Below the pieces are notes generated by a model. It searched no databases, was not told where the DNA came from, and was given only the letters and a program-made list of their open reading frames with translations. Below, in pieces: positions 9,220 to 18,100 of a stretch of DNA of 64,000 nt. Made by a program: the position numbers and the translations under genes. Every line of letters begins with the position of its first letter. The first letter of the stretch is position 1. The DNA is taken from positions 806,001 to 870,000 of the forward strand of contig NZ_JADQDM010000002.1 of assembly GCF_015694525.1 (NCBI RefSeq). The letters run 5' to 3'. This stretch comes from Hymenobacter ruricola. Lineage in GTDB: Bacteria; Bacteroidota; Bacteroidia; Cytophagales; Hymenobacteraceae.

Positions 9220-9227
9220 TACCTTTG
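9220..9227 (+). promoter_or_regulatory. -7 promoter element directly before the ABC-F start
   Basis: TACCTTTG ends 6 nt before the ATG at 9234, so the transcript is expected to be leaderless or nearly so. Confidence 0.65.
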
Positions 9228-9233
9228 CGGCCT

Positions 9234-11150
9234 ATGAACCTGTTATCCGCCGAGAACATCTCGAAGAATTACGCCGACCGCTGGCTGTTTAAAGACCTCA
9301 ACTTCGGCCTCAACCAAGGCCAGCGCGTGGCCTTTGTGGGCATCAACGGCACCGGCAAAACTACCCTCATGAAGGTACTGGCCGGCCTCGAAGCCCCCGA
9401 CACCGGCGAGGTGAGCGTGCGCAAAGGCATCCGCGTCACCTACCTGGGCCAAAACCCCGTGTTCGACGAAAGCCTGAGCGTGGAGCAAACCATCTTCGCC
9501 AGCCAGAACGACACGCTCAAGGCCATCCAGGAGTACGAGCACGTCGTCAACGACCCCGACCACAAGCCCGACGACCTGCAGCGCGTGCTCGAACGCATGG
9601 ACGCCCTCAACGCCTGGGACTACGAAGCCCAGGTGCAGCAGATTCTCGGCCGCCTCGGCATCCTCGGCGAGCTGCTCACCCGCAACGTGGCCCAGCTCTC
9701 GGGCGGGCAGCGCAAGCGCGTGGCCCTGGCCCGCGTCCTCATCGAAGAGCCCGACGTGCTGCTCCTTGACGAGCCCACCAACCACCTCGACCTGGCCACT
9801 ATCGAGTGGCTCGAAAACCGCCTCTCCTCCCCCACCCTCACCCTGCTGATGGTGACCCACGACCGGTACTTCCTCGACAAGGTGGCCAACGAAATCGTGG
9901 AGCTCGACAAGGGCCAGGTGTACCGCTACCAGGGCAACTACGCCTACTTCGTGGAGAAAAAGGCCGACCGCGAAATGCGCGAAACCGTGGAAGTGGAGAA
10001 GGCCCGTCAACTCTTCAAAAAGGAGCTCGACTGGATGCGCCGCATGCCCCAGGCCCGCGGCACCAAGCAAAAAGCCCGCATCGACGCCTTCTACGTCACC
10101 AAGGAAAAGGCCAGCACCAACCTCACCAAGCAGCAGGTGGAGCTGAGCGTGAAAACCACCCGCCAGGGCGGCAAAATCATCGAAGCCGACCACCTCAACA
10201 AGCGCTTCGGCGACAACGTGGTGCTCGACGATTTCAGCTACGTGTTCAAGAAAAAGGACCGGATTGGCCTCGTGGGGCCGAACGGCGCGGGCAAGTCCAC
10301 GCTGCTCAACATGCTCACCGGCAAGCTGCAGCCCGACTCCGGCACCATCGACGTGGGCCTGACCACCGTGTTCGGCTACTACACCCAGACCGAGCTGGAA
10401 TTCGACCCCTCGCAGCGCGTCATCGACATCGTGAAGGAAGTGGCCGAAGTAGTGGAGCTGGCCAACGGCGACGTGCTCACCGCGAGCCAGTTCCTCAACC
10501 TGTTCCTCTTCCCGCCGGCCCAGCAATACACGCTGGTAAGCAAGCTGAGCGGCGGCGAAAAGCGCCGCCTGCAGCTGCTGCGCGTGCTCATCAAAAACCC
10601 CAACTTCCTCATTCTTGACGAGCCCACCAACGACCTCGACCTGGCCACGCTCAACATCCTGGAAGACTTCCTGCTGCACTTCTCCGGCTGCCTGCTCATC
10701 GTCAGCCACGACCGGTACTTCCTCGACCACCTCGCCGAGCACCTCTTCGTGCTCGAGCCCGGCGGCGCCGTCCTCAACTTCCCCGGCAACTACACCGACT
10801 ACCGCGAATACCTCGAAGAGCGCGAAGCCGAAGCCGCCCTCATCGAAGAAGAAAAAGCCGCCAAAGCCGCCCGCGCCGCTGCCAAGCTGGCCGCGCCCGT
10901 ACCCGTGAGCACGGCAGTAGCCCCGTCGCCACAGAAGCGCCGCGCCACCTTCGCCGAGAAGAAGGAATACGAGCAACTCGAAAAAACCATGGCCACGCTC
11001 GAAACCGAGAAGCAGGACATCACCGCCAAATTGAACGGCGGTAGTGGCTCGCCGCAGGACTTTGCTGCCTGGGGCGCACGCCTGTCGGCGCTGAATCAGG
11101 AGTTGGAAGAAAAGGAGTTGCGCTGGCTGGAGCTAGCCGACCTCCTGTAG
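9234..11150 (+). CDS. ABC-F family ATPase, Uup-like
   Basis: A 638-residue cytoplasmic ABC-F protein with two ATPase cassettes and no membrane domain. Cassette 1 has Walker A GINGTGKTT (about residue 37), signature LSGGQRKRVAL and Walker B 'LLLDEPTNHLDLATI'. Cassette 2 has GPNGAGKST, LSGGEKRRLQL and 'LILDEPTNDLDLATL'. The charged interdomain linker is present, and the C-terminal roughly 90 residues form a coiled coil ('YEQLEKTMATLETEKQDITAKL'), the Uup arrangement. The family acts on ribosomes or on branched DNA intermediates. The ATG at 9234 is preferred because a -7 box sits immediately upstream. Confidence 0.9.
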   Translation: MNLLSAENISKNYADRWLFKDLNFGLNQGQRVAFVGINGTGKTTLMKVLAGLEAPDTGEVSVRKGIRVTYLGQNPVFDESLSVEQTIFASQNDTLKAIQEYEHVVNDPDHKPDDLQRVLERMDALNAWDYEAQVQQILGRLGILGELLTRNVAQLSGGQRKRVALARVLIEEPDVLLLDEPTNHLDLATIEWLENRLSSPTLTLLMVTHDRYFLDKVANEIVELDKGQVYRYQGNYAYFVEKKADREMRETVEVEKARQLFKKELDWMRRMPQARGTKQKARIDAFYVTKEKASTNLTKQQVELSVKTTRQGGKIIEADHLNKRFGDNVVLDDFSYVFKKKDRIGLVGPNGAGKSTLLNMLTGKLQPDSGTIDVGLTTVFGYYTQTELEFDPSQRVIDIVKEVAEVVELANGDVLTASQFLNLFLFPPAQQYTLVSKLSGGEKRRLQLLRVLIKNPNFLILDEPTNDLDLATLNILEDFLLHFSGCLLIVSHDRYFLDHLAEHLFVLEPGGAVLNFPGNYTDYREYLEEREAEAALIEEEKAAKAARAAAKLAAPVPVSTAVAPSPQKRRATFAEKKEYEQLEKTMATLETEKQDITAKLNGGSGSPQDFAAWGARLSALNQELEEKELRWLELADLL

Positions 11151-11168
11151 CTCCTACCGCGCTGAAAC

Positions 11169-11205
11169 AAAAAGGCCTGCGCAACGGTGTTGCGCAGGCC
11201 TTTTT
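11169..11205. terminator. Bidirectional terminator
   Basis: Stem AAAAGGCCTGCGCAA / TTGCGCAGGCCTTTT with a 5-nt loop, shared by the ABC-F gene (+) and the convergent lipoprotein gene ending at 11224 (-). Confidence 0.9.
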
Positions 11206-11223
11206 GTGGTCGTTTGGCTTGGA

Positions 11224-12072
11224 TTACTGCCGCTTGCGCACCTGCGCAAATTCCAGCGGCACCACCGCGCTGCCCACCGGCGCGCGCAGCACGAAGCCAT
11301 CGGCGGCGTCGTAGCGCGGAAAATAGAGGTAGCCGCGCACCTGCTGGCCGGGCTCCAGCGTGACCTTGCGCAGCGCGTAGTCTTGCAACATAGCCGCGCG
11401 CTGCTGCAATACCTCGGCTGCCACGGCGTGCTCGATTTTGGTGGCCGCGGAAATGGCGTTGTAAGTCACGGCTGCGTCGTGGATGGCGGCGCGGCTTTGG
11501 TACTGCGCGGCCGTTTCGCGCTTGCCGATGCTGGCCACATCGGTGGCCAGGCTGGCGGCGCCCAAAGCCAGCCCCAGCCAGTCGAAGCGGGCAGCTTTCT
11601 CGGCTTCTTTGTCGGCTTTGGCACGCAGCGAGCTGATTTCGGGCTCGGGGTCGAAGGCGGCCACGGGCCGGGGCGGCAGCGGCGGCAAGGGCAGCGCCAT
11701 GCTGGCTGCGGCCACGGCGGCCGTCACTTCGGCGCCGGGCAGGGGCTTGGGGCGCTTGGCTTTGGTCTGGGCGTCGGGGGCCGGGGCGGGCAGGCGGTTG
11801 GCTTCGTACTGGAAAGCGGCCGGGTCGACCACCAGCGAGCGGCGCGTGGGGTTGCGGTATTCGGCCTCAAACACCACCCGGTTGGCCTCGTAGCACACGA
11901 AGCTCAGGCGCACTTCCACGCTGTCGGCCACGGCCTGGGCCTGCTCGCGGCCTTCGGCAAACAGGCCGGTTGATTTGGCGGGTTTCACCCCCAGCTGATA
12001 GGTGGGCGCGCAAGCCGTGGCCAGCCCCACCAGGGCCAGCCAGCGCAACGGACGGAAGTAAAAAGACAGCAT
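11224..12072 (-). CDS. Lipoprotein of unknown function
   Basis: A 282-residue lipoprotein: signal peptide with lipobox LATAC (Cys about 21), then a beta-rich first domain ('VEVRLSFVCYEANRVVFEAEYRNPTRRSLVVDP'). A Pro/Ala/Lys-rich low-complexity linker (about 95-150) leads to a helical segment and a final beta domain with 'LEPGQQVRGYLYFPRYDAADGFVLRAPVGSAVVPLEF'. The overall plan resembles envelope proteins that carry a DUF4352-like sandwich, but no family is assigned. It is a stand-alone gene whose 3' end shares a terminator with the ABC-F gene. Confidence 0.6.
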   Translation of the reverse strand: MLSFYFRPLRWLALVGLATACAPTYQLGVKPAKSTGLFAEGREQAQAVADSVEVRLSFVCYEANRVVFEAEYRNPTRRSLVVDPAAFQYEANRLPAPAPDAQTKAKRPKPLPGAEVTAAVAAASMALPLPPLPPRPVAAFDPEPEISSLRAKADKEAEKAARFDWLGLALGAASLATDVASIGKRETAAQYQSRAAIHDAAVTYNAISAATKIEHAVAAEVLQQRAAMLQDYALRKVTLEPGQQVRGYLYFPRYDAADGFVLRAPVGSAVVPLEFAQVRKRQ

Positions 12073-12151
12073 AAAACTGACTGTTTAAGTATAGAAGCTT
12101 CTGGGCGGAAGATGCACGGCGCCGCGCCACGGTTGCACGGCTTCAAAAAAA

Positions 12152-12511
12152 TTATGCGCCGGCCGGCTGTAACTCAGGAGGCAGCTGAAACACTTCCTGC
12201 TCATTGGTCCCAAACGGCCAGGCGCGGCGCACGGCCGCCAGCGGCACCGGCCCGAAAACATGCGCGAAGTGCTGCTGCCGGCTCGCCACCCATTCGCGCT
12301 CCACGCGCACGCGGGCGGCGGCCAGGGCGGCCTCGTCCCATTCCAGCAACACCAAATCGGTGCGCCCGGCGTAGTAGCGGCGGGCCGTTTCGAGAATCTG
12401 GTGCGGCTCGGAAGAATGGATAAAGCCCTCGGCCGCAAGGTCCGGGCTGGCGAAGTGGCCGGTTTGCTGGGCGTGGAGCCAGTCGGCGGGCTCGGCGATG
12501 CGGTAGAGCAT
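12152..12511 (-). CDS. DUF952 family protein
   Basis: A 119-residue protein of the DUF952 (GST-N-like fold) family. It opens 'MLYRIAEPADWLHAQQTGHFASPDLAAEGFIHSSEPHQI', where the ADW, the GFIH(S/C)S and the later 'VLLEWDEAAL' and 'FAHVFGPVPLAAV' segments are the family hallmarks. The biochemical role is unknown. The frame is open to 12550, but that start lies inside the palindromic element at 12544-12645, so the ATG at 12511, which matches the usual family N terminus, is chosen. Confidence 0.8.
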   Translation of the reverse strand: MLYRIAEPADWLHAQQTGHFASPDLAAEGFIHSSEPHQILETARRYYAGRTDLVLLEWDEAALAAARVRVEREWVASRQQHFAHVFGPVPLAAVRRAWPFGTNEQEVFQLPPELQPAGA

Positions 12512-12543
12512 GGGGTAGTTGGGGTTATTGGGGTAAAAGTAAA

Positions 12544-12645
12544 CCGTCATGTCGAGCGCAGTCGAGACATCTCGCGCGCCATAGTATTCCTTTCGATTGG
12601 TCTACTATGGCATGCGAGATGTCTCGACTGCGCTCGACATGACGG
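12544..12645. repeat. Long palindromic element, class TCATGTCGAGC
   Basis: Inverted repeat with arms of about 42 bp (outer CCGTCATGTCGAGCGCAG, inner GAGACATCTCGC) around a short AT-richer centre containing TTCGATTGG. It lies between the DUF952 gene and the stop of the gene at 12675. It is one member of a family present at many other gaps in this window. Confidence 0.9.
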
Positions 12646-12674
12646 GGTTTTGATTTTGTTAAGAACCCGGCAGC

Positions 12675-13061
12675 TTAGGCTTTCCAGAGTTCCTGCTGCA
12701 CCTGCTTGCCCACCGTGAGCATGATGCGCACGGGGTTGGGCACCAGCGTGATGCGGGCTTCTTTGCCGGGGTATTTTTCCGAATCGACCCAGACGCCTTC
12801 CTTGGGCGAGGGCGTGGAACCGGGCGTGCTGGGCAGGTAGGCGGTGGGCAGCAGCACGTCGGTATCCGATTTCAGGTCGGTGTGCACCTTGTCGAGCGCC
12901 GTTTCCAGGAAGTCGCCGTACTCGTCGTTGAAGTCGTCTTCGAGGTCGTGCAGGGCTTCCTCCACGTCGTCGTAGCGGGCGTCGTCGTACTTGAGGGTGT
13001 GCAGCTCGGCCTTTTTCTCAATCAGGGCCACGAGGGCGCGGTTCAGTTCTTCGGTGTTCAT
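12675..13061 (-). CDS. Conserved hypothetical acidic protein
   Basis: A 128-residue soluble protein. The N-terminal half is a strongly acidic helix-forming segment ('YDDARYDDVEEALHDLEDDFNDEYGDFLETALDKVH'). The C-terminal half contains a short beta region ('ARITLVPNPVRIMLTVGKQVQQELWKA'). No signal peptide or membrane segment is visible. This composition recurs in small proteins of Cytophagales with no known role. The ATG at 13061 gives the compact protein; the upstream extension of 48 codons reads through the divergent intergenic region with hppD and is unlikely. Confidence 0.6.
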   Translation of the reverse strand: MNTEELNRALVALIEKKAELHTLKYDDARYDDVEEALHDLEDDFNDEYGDFLETALDKVHTDLKSDTDVLLPTAYLPSTPGSTPSPKEGVWVDSEKYPGKEARITLVPNPVRIMLTVGKQVQQELWKA

Positions 13062-13228
13062 GGGGGCGCTAAGGCAGATGATTGGGCACAAAAATGGGGA
13101 TGAATTGCCAAACCTGCGCGGCCCGGCGGCCGGCCCGGCCCGGCGCGCCGGCAAATCGGGGCCGGAACCAATCAAAGCTGTATTTTTACTGCGTTCATCC
13201 CCCACCCCTTTTCTTTCGTACCCCGCCT

Positions 13229-14362
13229 ATGCAAACCATGACTTCGCCCGACGTGCAGTCGGCCACCGCCCAGGACTTCCTCCCGCTGAAAGGCACCGAC
13301 TACGTCGAATTCTACGTCGGCAACGCCAAGCAGTCGGCTTACTACTACCAGGCCGCGTTCGGCTACGAACTGGTGGCCTACGCCGGCCCCGAAACCGGCC
13401 TGCGCGACCGCGCCAGCTACGTGCTGCAGCAAGGCAAAATCCGCCTGGTGCTCACCACCTCCCTCCTGCCCGATTCCGACATCACCCAGCACGTGGCCAA
13501 GCACGGCGACGGCGTGAAGGTGATGGCCCTGTGGGTGGACGACGCCCGCAAATCGTGGGAGGAAACCACCAAGCGCGGCGCCAAGTCGGCCTTCGAGCCC
13601 TACACCCTGGAAGACGAGCACGGCTCGGTCACGCTCTCGGGCATCTACACCTACGGCGAAACCATCCACACCTTTGTGGAGCGCACCAACTACAGCGGCC
13701 CGTTCATGCCCGGCTACGTGGCCAAAACCAGCGGCGTGCCGCAGGGCACCCCGGTGGGCCTCATTCACGTGGACCACTGCGTGGGCAACGTGGGCTGGGG
13801 CGAAATGAACCAGTGGGTGAAGTTTTACGAGGACGTGATGGGCTTCAAGCTCCTGCTCACCTTCGACGACGAAGACATTTCGACCGAATATTCGGCCCTG
13901 ATGAGCAAGGTGATGAGCAACGGCAACGGCTACGTGAAATTCCCCATCAACGAGCCCGCCGAAGGCAAGAAAAAGTCGCAGATTGAGGAGTACCTGGACT
14001 TCTACCACTCGCCCGGCGTGCAGCACATCGCCATCGCCACCAAAGACATCCGCGCCACCGTGACCGAACTGCGCCGCCGCGGCGTGGAATTCCTGACGGT
14101 GCCGGGCTCCTACTACGAAGACCTGATTGAGCGCATCGGCGCCATTGATGAGGACATCGAGTCGCTGAAAGCCCTGAACCTGCTGGTGGACCGCGACGAC
14201 GAAGGCTACCTGCTGCAAATCTTCACCAAGCCGGTGGAAGACCGGCCCACGGTATTCTACGAAATCATTCAGCGCAAAGGCGCCAAGAGCTTCGGCAAGG
14301 GCAATTTCAAGGCGCTGTTCGAGAGCATCGAGCGCGAGCAGGCCCTGCGCGGCAACTTGTAA
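13229..14362 (+). CDS. hppD: 4-Hydroxyphenylpyruvate dioxygenase
   Basis: A 377-residue non-haem Fe(II) enzyme that converts 4-hydroxyphenylpyruvate to homogentisate in tyrosine degradation. It has two vicinal-oxygen-chelate (glyoxalase-like) domains. The expected iron ligands are His183 in 'HVDHCVGNV', His266 in 'GVQHIAIAT' and Glu345 in 'FYEIIQRKG'; the C-terminal 'GAKSFGKGNFKALFES' gate helix is intact. The ATG at 13229 is chosen because the 49 upstream codons are the translated promoter region. The next pathway enzyme is not in the window, so the gene appears to stand alone. A palindromic element follows the stop. Confidence 0.95.
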   Translation: MQTMTSPDVQSATAQDFLPLKGTDYVEFYVGNAKQSAYYYQAAFGYELVAYAGPETGLRDRASYVLQQGKIRLVLTTSLLPDSDITQHVAKHGDGVKVMALWVDDARKSWEETTKRGAKSAFEPYTLEDEHGSVTLSGIYTYGETIHTFVERTNYSGPFMPGYVAKTSGVPQGTPVGLIHVDHCVGNVGWGEMNQWVKFYEDVMGFKLLLTFDDEDISTEYSALMSKVMSNGNGYVKFPINEPAEGKKKSQIEEYLDFYHSPGVQHIAIATKDIRATVTELRRRGVEFLTVPGSYYEDLIERIGAIDEDIESLKALNLLVDRDDEGYLLQIFTKPVEDRPTVFYEIIQRKGAKSFGKGNFKALFESIEREQALRGNL

Positions 14363-14386
14363 GCCAGTCTGACGCACAACCCCGGC

Positions 14387-14479
14387 ACGTCATGCTGAGC
14401 GTAGCCGAAGCATCTCTACCGCGCAAGTAATTCAGTTACTATTGCAGTAGAGATGCTTCGGCTACGCTCAGCATGACGT
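14387..14479. repeat. Long palindromic element, class TCATGCTGAGC
   Basis: Arms of about 36 bp (ACGTCATGCTGAGCGTAGCC and its reverse complement, inner GAAGCATCTCTAC) around a roughly 25-nt centre. It begins 24 nt after the hppD stop and is followed by a T run, so it could terminate transcription. Confidence 0.9.
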
Positions 14480-14497
14480 TCTTTTTTTGCATTTCCG

Positions 14498-15748
14498 ATG
14501 CTGAAAACCGTTACTCCCTTTCTGTTTCTGCTGCTGGCGCTAGCCACCTCAGGAGTCCGCGCGCAAAACGGCTGCACCGACCCGCGCGCCACCAATTATA
14601 ATCCCGCCGCCACCGTCAACGACGGGTCCTGCCAGTACGCCAGCACCAGCGCCACCCTCACCACCAAAACGCCCCTGGGCAGCGCCGTGCCCGAAAGCTC
14701 GGGGCTGCAATACACCGACCGCAGCCTCTGGACCCACAACGACAGCAACAACACCCCCAGCTTTTACAAGATTGATTCGACCTCGGGCGCGGTGTTACAA
14801 CAGGTCGTCATCACCAATTTCATCAACGTGGACTGGGAGGACCTGGCCGCCGATGCGCAATACCTCTACGTGGGCGACTTCGGCAACAACAACGGCGACC
14901 GGCGTGATTTGCGGGTGCTCCGCGTGGCCAAAGCCGACATTGGTGCTGGGCCATCGGTGGCCGTAACAGCGCAGAGCATTGCCTTCAGCTACCCCGACCA
15001 AACCAACTTCAGCCCCGGCACTAATAACCATAACTTCGACTGCGAAGCTTTTTTCTACTTCAACGACTCCCTGCATCTTTTCACCAAGAACTGGGCCGAC
15101 CTGCGCACCAAGTACTACACCATTCCGGCGCACCCCGGCACCTACGTGGCGCATTTCAAAGGCAGTTTCAACGTGAATGGGCTGATTACGGCTGCTGACC
15201 TCAACCCCGCGGGCACCGGCGCGGCGCTGCTGGGCTACAACGCCAGCACCGGCGCCACCTTTATGTGGCTGCTGTCGGACTTCCGCAACGGGCAGTTTTT
15301 AAGAGGCAACAAGCGCCGGATTGAGTTGCCCAACGCCTTGTTCATTGGCCAGGCCGAGGGCCTGACTTTCGTGGACCAATACCGCGTGTTTATCTCAAAT
15401 GAACAGATTACGAGCATCGTCACGGTCCCGGCGCGGCTCTACGCCCTGAACACGCGGCCCTGGCTAGCCCCGGCCGTGCCCACCGCCACGGCCACCCCAC
15501 AAGCCAACCTGTTCACGGTGGCGCCCAACCCCGCCAGCCAGACCCTGCGCATCGAGCGGGCCGGTGGCTTCGCCGGTGAGTTCGCCCTGGAACTGCGCGA
15601 CCTGCAGGGCCGGGCCGTGGCAACAGGCCGCCTGCCGGCCGGTGCCGCCGCGCAGGAGCTAGCGGTGTCGACGTTGGCCGCGGGCTTGTATGTATTGCAG
15701 GTAACTTCCGCTACCGGCACCTTCTCCCGTAAAATCGAGCTTCGCTGA
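14498..15748 (+). CDS. Secreted T9SS protein with a calcium-loop motif and propeller-like domain
   Basis: A 416-residue exported protein. A signal peptide (ending 'SGVRAQ') is followed by 'GCTDPRATNYNPAATVNDGS', a Cys-bracketed Asp/Asn-rich motif frequent in Bacteroidota surface proteins. Residues about 55-320 contain repeated strand/turn blocks ('ESSGLQYTDRSLWTHNDSNN', 'NVDWEDLAADAQYLYVGDFGNNNGDR', 'IGQAEGLTFVD') that resemble beta-propeller esterase or SdiA-regulated-type folds. The T9SS type A domain occupies about 335-416 ('FTVAPNPASQTLRIERAGG'). No catalytic set is assigned. The upstream palindrome ends only about 18 nt before the ATG, so promoter and element overlap. Confidence 0.8.
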   Translation: MLKTVTPFLFLLLALATSGVRAQNGCTDPRATNYNPAATVNDGSCQYASTSATLTTKTPLGSAVPESSGLQYTDRSLWTHNDSNNTPSFYKIDSTSGAVLQQVVITNFINVDWEDLAADAQYLYVGDFGNNNGDRRDLRVLRVAKADIGAGPSVAVTAQSIAFSYPDQTNFSPGTNNHNFDCEAFFYFNDSLHLFTKNWADLRTKYYTIPAHPGTYVAHFKGSFNVNGLITAADLNPAGTGAALLGYNASTGATFMWLLSDFRNGQFLRGNKRRIELPNALFIGQAEGLTFVDQYRVFISNEQITSIVTVPARLYALNTRPWLAPAVPTATATPQANLFTVAPNPASQTLRIERAGGFAGEFALELRDLQGRAVATGRLPAGAAAQELAVSTLAAGLYVLQVTSATGTFSRKIELR

Positions 15749-15868
15749 CCTGGTTTGGGCAAACTTTCTGGCCCAGAAAATTGAGCTGATGCTCCGGCGG
15801 GCCATTTCCGGCAAAACACTTTCCTTTACGGTCCGTTTCCGGCTTACCAATCCCTTTTCTTTCTTCCT

Positions 15869-17605
15869 ATGCCCCTTACCCCCGAAGTCCAGAACACCAT
15901 CAATACCTGGCTCACGCCCGACTACGACGCTGATACCCAGGCTGCCATCCGCCAGATGCAGGCCGACGGCCAGGACGACCAGCTCACCGACGCCTTCTAC
16001 CGCACGCTGGAATTTGGCACCGGCGGCCTGCGCGGCATCATGGGGCCGGGCTCGAACCGCATGAACCGATACACGCTGGGCATGGCCACGCAGGGCCTCT
16101 GCAACTACTTGTTGCAGAGCTTTCCGGGCCAGCAAATCAAGGTGGCCATTGCGCATGACTCGCGCAACAACAGCCGCGCCTTTGCCGAAATCGCGGCCGG
16201 CATTTTCTCGGCCAATGGCATCGTGGCGTACCTGTTTGAAGCCCTGCGGCCCACGCCGGAGCTGTCGTTCGCCATTCGCGAGCTGCAGTGCCAAAGCGGC
16301 TGCGTGATTACGGCTTCGCACAACCCCAAGGAGTACAACGGCTACAAAGTGTACTGGAACGACGGCTCGCAGGTGGTGGCCCCGCACGACCAGAACATCA
16401 TCGCTGAGGTCAACAAAATCACCAGCCCCAGCGAAGTAAAATTCCAGGCCGACCCGTCAAAAATTGTCAGCATCGGGGCCGATATCGACGCGCGGTACTT
16501 CGCTGCCGCCAGCAAGCTCAGCATCGACCCGGCGGCCATTCAGCGGCAGCACGATTTGAACATCGTGTACACGCCCATTCACGGCTCGGGCATCACGCTG
16601 GTACCGGGCTTGCTGCGCGAGTTCGGCTTCACCAACGTGAACGTGGTGCAGGCCCAGGCCACGCCCGATGGCAACTTCCCCACCGTGCAGTCGCCCAACC
16701 CGGAGGAGAAAAGCGCCATGCAACTCGCCCTCGACCAGGCCAAAGCCACCAACGCCGATATCGTGCTGGCCACCGACCCCGACGCCGACCGCGTGGGCGT
16801 GGGCGTGAAAAACGACCAGGGCGAATGGGTGCTGCTCAATGGCAACCAGACGGCCGCCGTGCTCACCAACTACCTGCTGAGCGCCCGCCACCGCGCCGGC
16901 CAGGCCACGCCGAAGGACTACATCGTGTACACCATCGTGACGAGCGAAATCCTCGGCGACATTGCCCGCTCCTACAACGTGCACAGCTACCGCACGCTCA
17001 CGGGCTTCAAGTACATTGCCGGCCTCATCCGCGAAAAAGAAGGCCGCGAAATCTACATCGGCGGCGGCGAAGAAAGCTACGGCTTCCTCATCGGCGACTT
17101 CGTGCGCGACAAGGACGCCATTTCGGCCTGCGCGCTGGTGGCCGAAATGGCCGCCGTGGCCAAAGACCAGGGCCGCACGCTCTACCAGGAAATGGTGCAC
17201 ATGTACACCCAGCACGGCCTCTACGTGGAAGACCTGATTTCCCTCACCAAAAAAGGCCAGCGCGGCGCCGAGGAAATCCAGGAGATGATGGCCAGCCTGC
17301 GCGCCAACCCGCCCGCCACCATCGCCGGCATGAAAGTGGTGGAAATCCGCGACTACAAAACCGGCCGCATCCACGACCTGCGCACCGGCCTAGCCACCGA
17401 CACCGGCGTGGAAAGCTCCAACGTGCTGCAGTTTCTCACCGACGACGGCAGTAAAATCTCGGCCCGGCCCAGCGGCACCGAGCCCAAAATCAAGTTCTAT
17501 TTCAGCGTGAAGCAGCCGCTGAAATCAGCAGTGGATTTCGACCTGGCCCAGCGACAGGCGCACGAGAAAATTCAGGCGATAATTGCGGACATGAAGCTCC
17601 AATAG
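15869..17605 (+). CDS. Phospho-sugar mutase (phosphoglucomutase/phosphomannomutase)
   Basis: A 578-residue alpha-D-phosphohexomutase that interconverts hexose 1- and 6-phosphates for glycan and storage metabolism. All four family motifs are intact: the phosphoserine loop 'CVITASHNPKEYNGYKVYW' (Ser150), the metal loop DPDADR (303-308), the sugar-binding loop 'GGEESYGFLIGDFVRDKDAI', and the phosphate-binding loop RPSGTEPKIKFY near the C terminus. The length fits the PgcA-like subgroup of about 570 residues rather than the 460-residue ManB type. The ATG at 15869 starts directly at the domain. It is monocistronic, followed by a palindrome. Confidence 0.93.
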   Translation: MPLTPEVQNTINTWLTPDYDADTQAAIRQMQADGQDDQLTDAFYRTLEFGTGGLRGIMGPGSNRMNRYTLGMATQGLCNYLLQSFPGQQIKVAIAHDSRNNSRAFAEIAAGIFSANGIVAYLFEALRPTPELSFAIRELQCQSGCVITASHNPKEYNGYKVYWNDGSQVVAPHDQNIIAEVNKITSPSEVKFQADPSKIVSIGADIDARYFAAASKLSIDPAAIQRQHDLNIVYTPIHGSGITLVPGLLREFGFTNVNVVQAQATPDGNFPTVQSPNPEEKSAMQLALDQAKATNADIVLATDPDADRVGVGVKNDQGEWVLLNGNQTAAVLTNYLLSARHRAGQATPKDYIVYTIVTSEILGDIARSYNVHSYRTLTGFKYIAGLIREKEGREIYIGGGEESYGFLIGDFVRDKDAISACALVAEMAAVAKDQGRTLYQEMVHMYTQHGLYVEDLISLTKKGQRGAEEIQEMMASLRANPPATIAGMKVVEIRDYKTGRIHDLRTGLATDTGVESSNVLQFLTDDGSKISARPSGTEPKIKFYFSVKQPLKSAVDFDLAQRQAHEKIQAIIADMKLQ

Positions 17606-17626
17606 CGTGCGGCCAAGTTCTGAGTG

Positions 17627-17720
17627 AACGTCATGCTGAGCGAAGCCGAAGCATCTCTACAGCGCAAGCATACAATTACTGCTGCGATAGAGATGCTTCG
17701 GCTTCGCTCAGCATGACGTT
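17627..17720. repeat. Long palindromic element, class TCATGCTGAGC
   Basis: Arms of about 35 bp (AACGTCATGCTGAGCGAAG, inner GCATCTCTA), 21 nt after the phosphomutase stop and ending in a T run. The inner arms differ from the 14387 copy at the same positions on both sides, so the pairing is kept. Confidence 0.9.
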
Positions 17721-17738
17721 TTTAATCCAAAAATTCAA

Positions 17739-18023
17739 ATGCTATACAACAGGAATATTCTGTATTTACTGCTATTAATAGAACTCGTATTCTTCTTGCT
17801 TTTCAGAAATAATTCTGATGGAGAGATGGCCGCAAATTTATATGCCGGTTTAATTCTCTGGCTTATGATATTCGATATAATTTTGATTCTATTGACCTCA
17901 ATTAATTACTTACGCTCAAAAATTCAAGGCCTTACTAATGCGCTCATGCTCATTAATATGATGGCGTTTTGTGTTCTAATAGTGGCCCCACTGTCTTTTA
18001 TGATTATGGTTCGTTTGAGGTGA
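17739..18023 (+). CDS. Low-GC small membrane protein
   Basis: A 94-residue very hydrophobic protein with three probable membrane helices (about 8-22, 36-55, 67-90). The codons are AT-rich, strikingly unlike the surrounding genes, which suggests foreign origin. It sits between a complete palindromic element (17627-17720) and an orphan half element (18054-18085), as if it were carried or trapped with them. No family is recognised; it could also be a toxin-like or immunity-like membrane peptide, which is speculation. Confidence 0.5.
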   Translation: MLYNRNILYLLLLIELVFFLLFRNNSDGEMAANLYAGLILWLMIFDIILILLTSINYLRSKIQGLTNALMLINMMAFCVLIVAPLSFMIMVRLR

Positions 18024-18053
18024 AACGTTTTGGAATTAACAACTACTGCGCGG

Positions 18054-18085
18054 GAGAGATGCTTCGACTGCGCTCAGCATGACGT
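18054..18085. repeat. Orphan right arm of a palindromic element
   Basis: Reads GAGATGCTTCGACTGCGCTC then AGCATGACGT, identical in layout to the right arm of the 14387/17627 elements, but no left arm is present. This is a decayed copy. Confidence 0.75.
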
Positions 18086-18100
18086 GCTGGCTTGGGTTGT

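Noticed and set aside
9243-10976. A 577-codon minus-strand frame opposite the ABC-F gene
   Set aside because: Antisense shadow of a gene with complete ABC-F motifs; no domain is recognisable in it.
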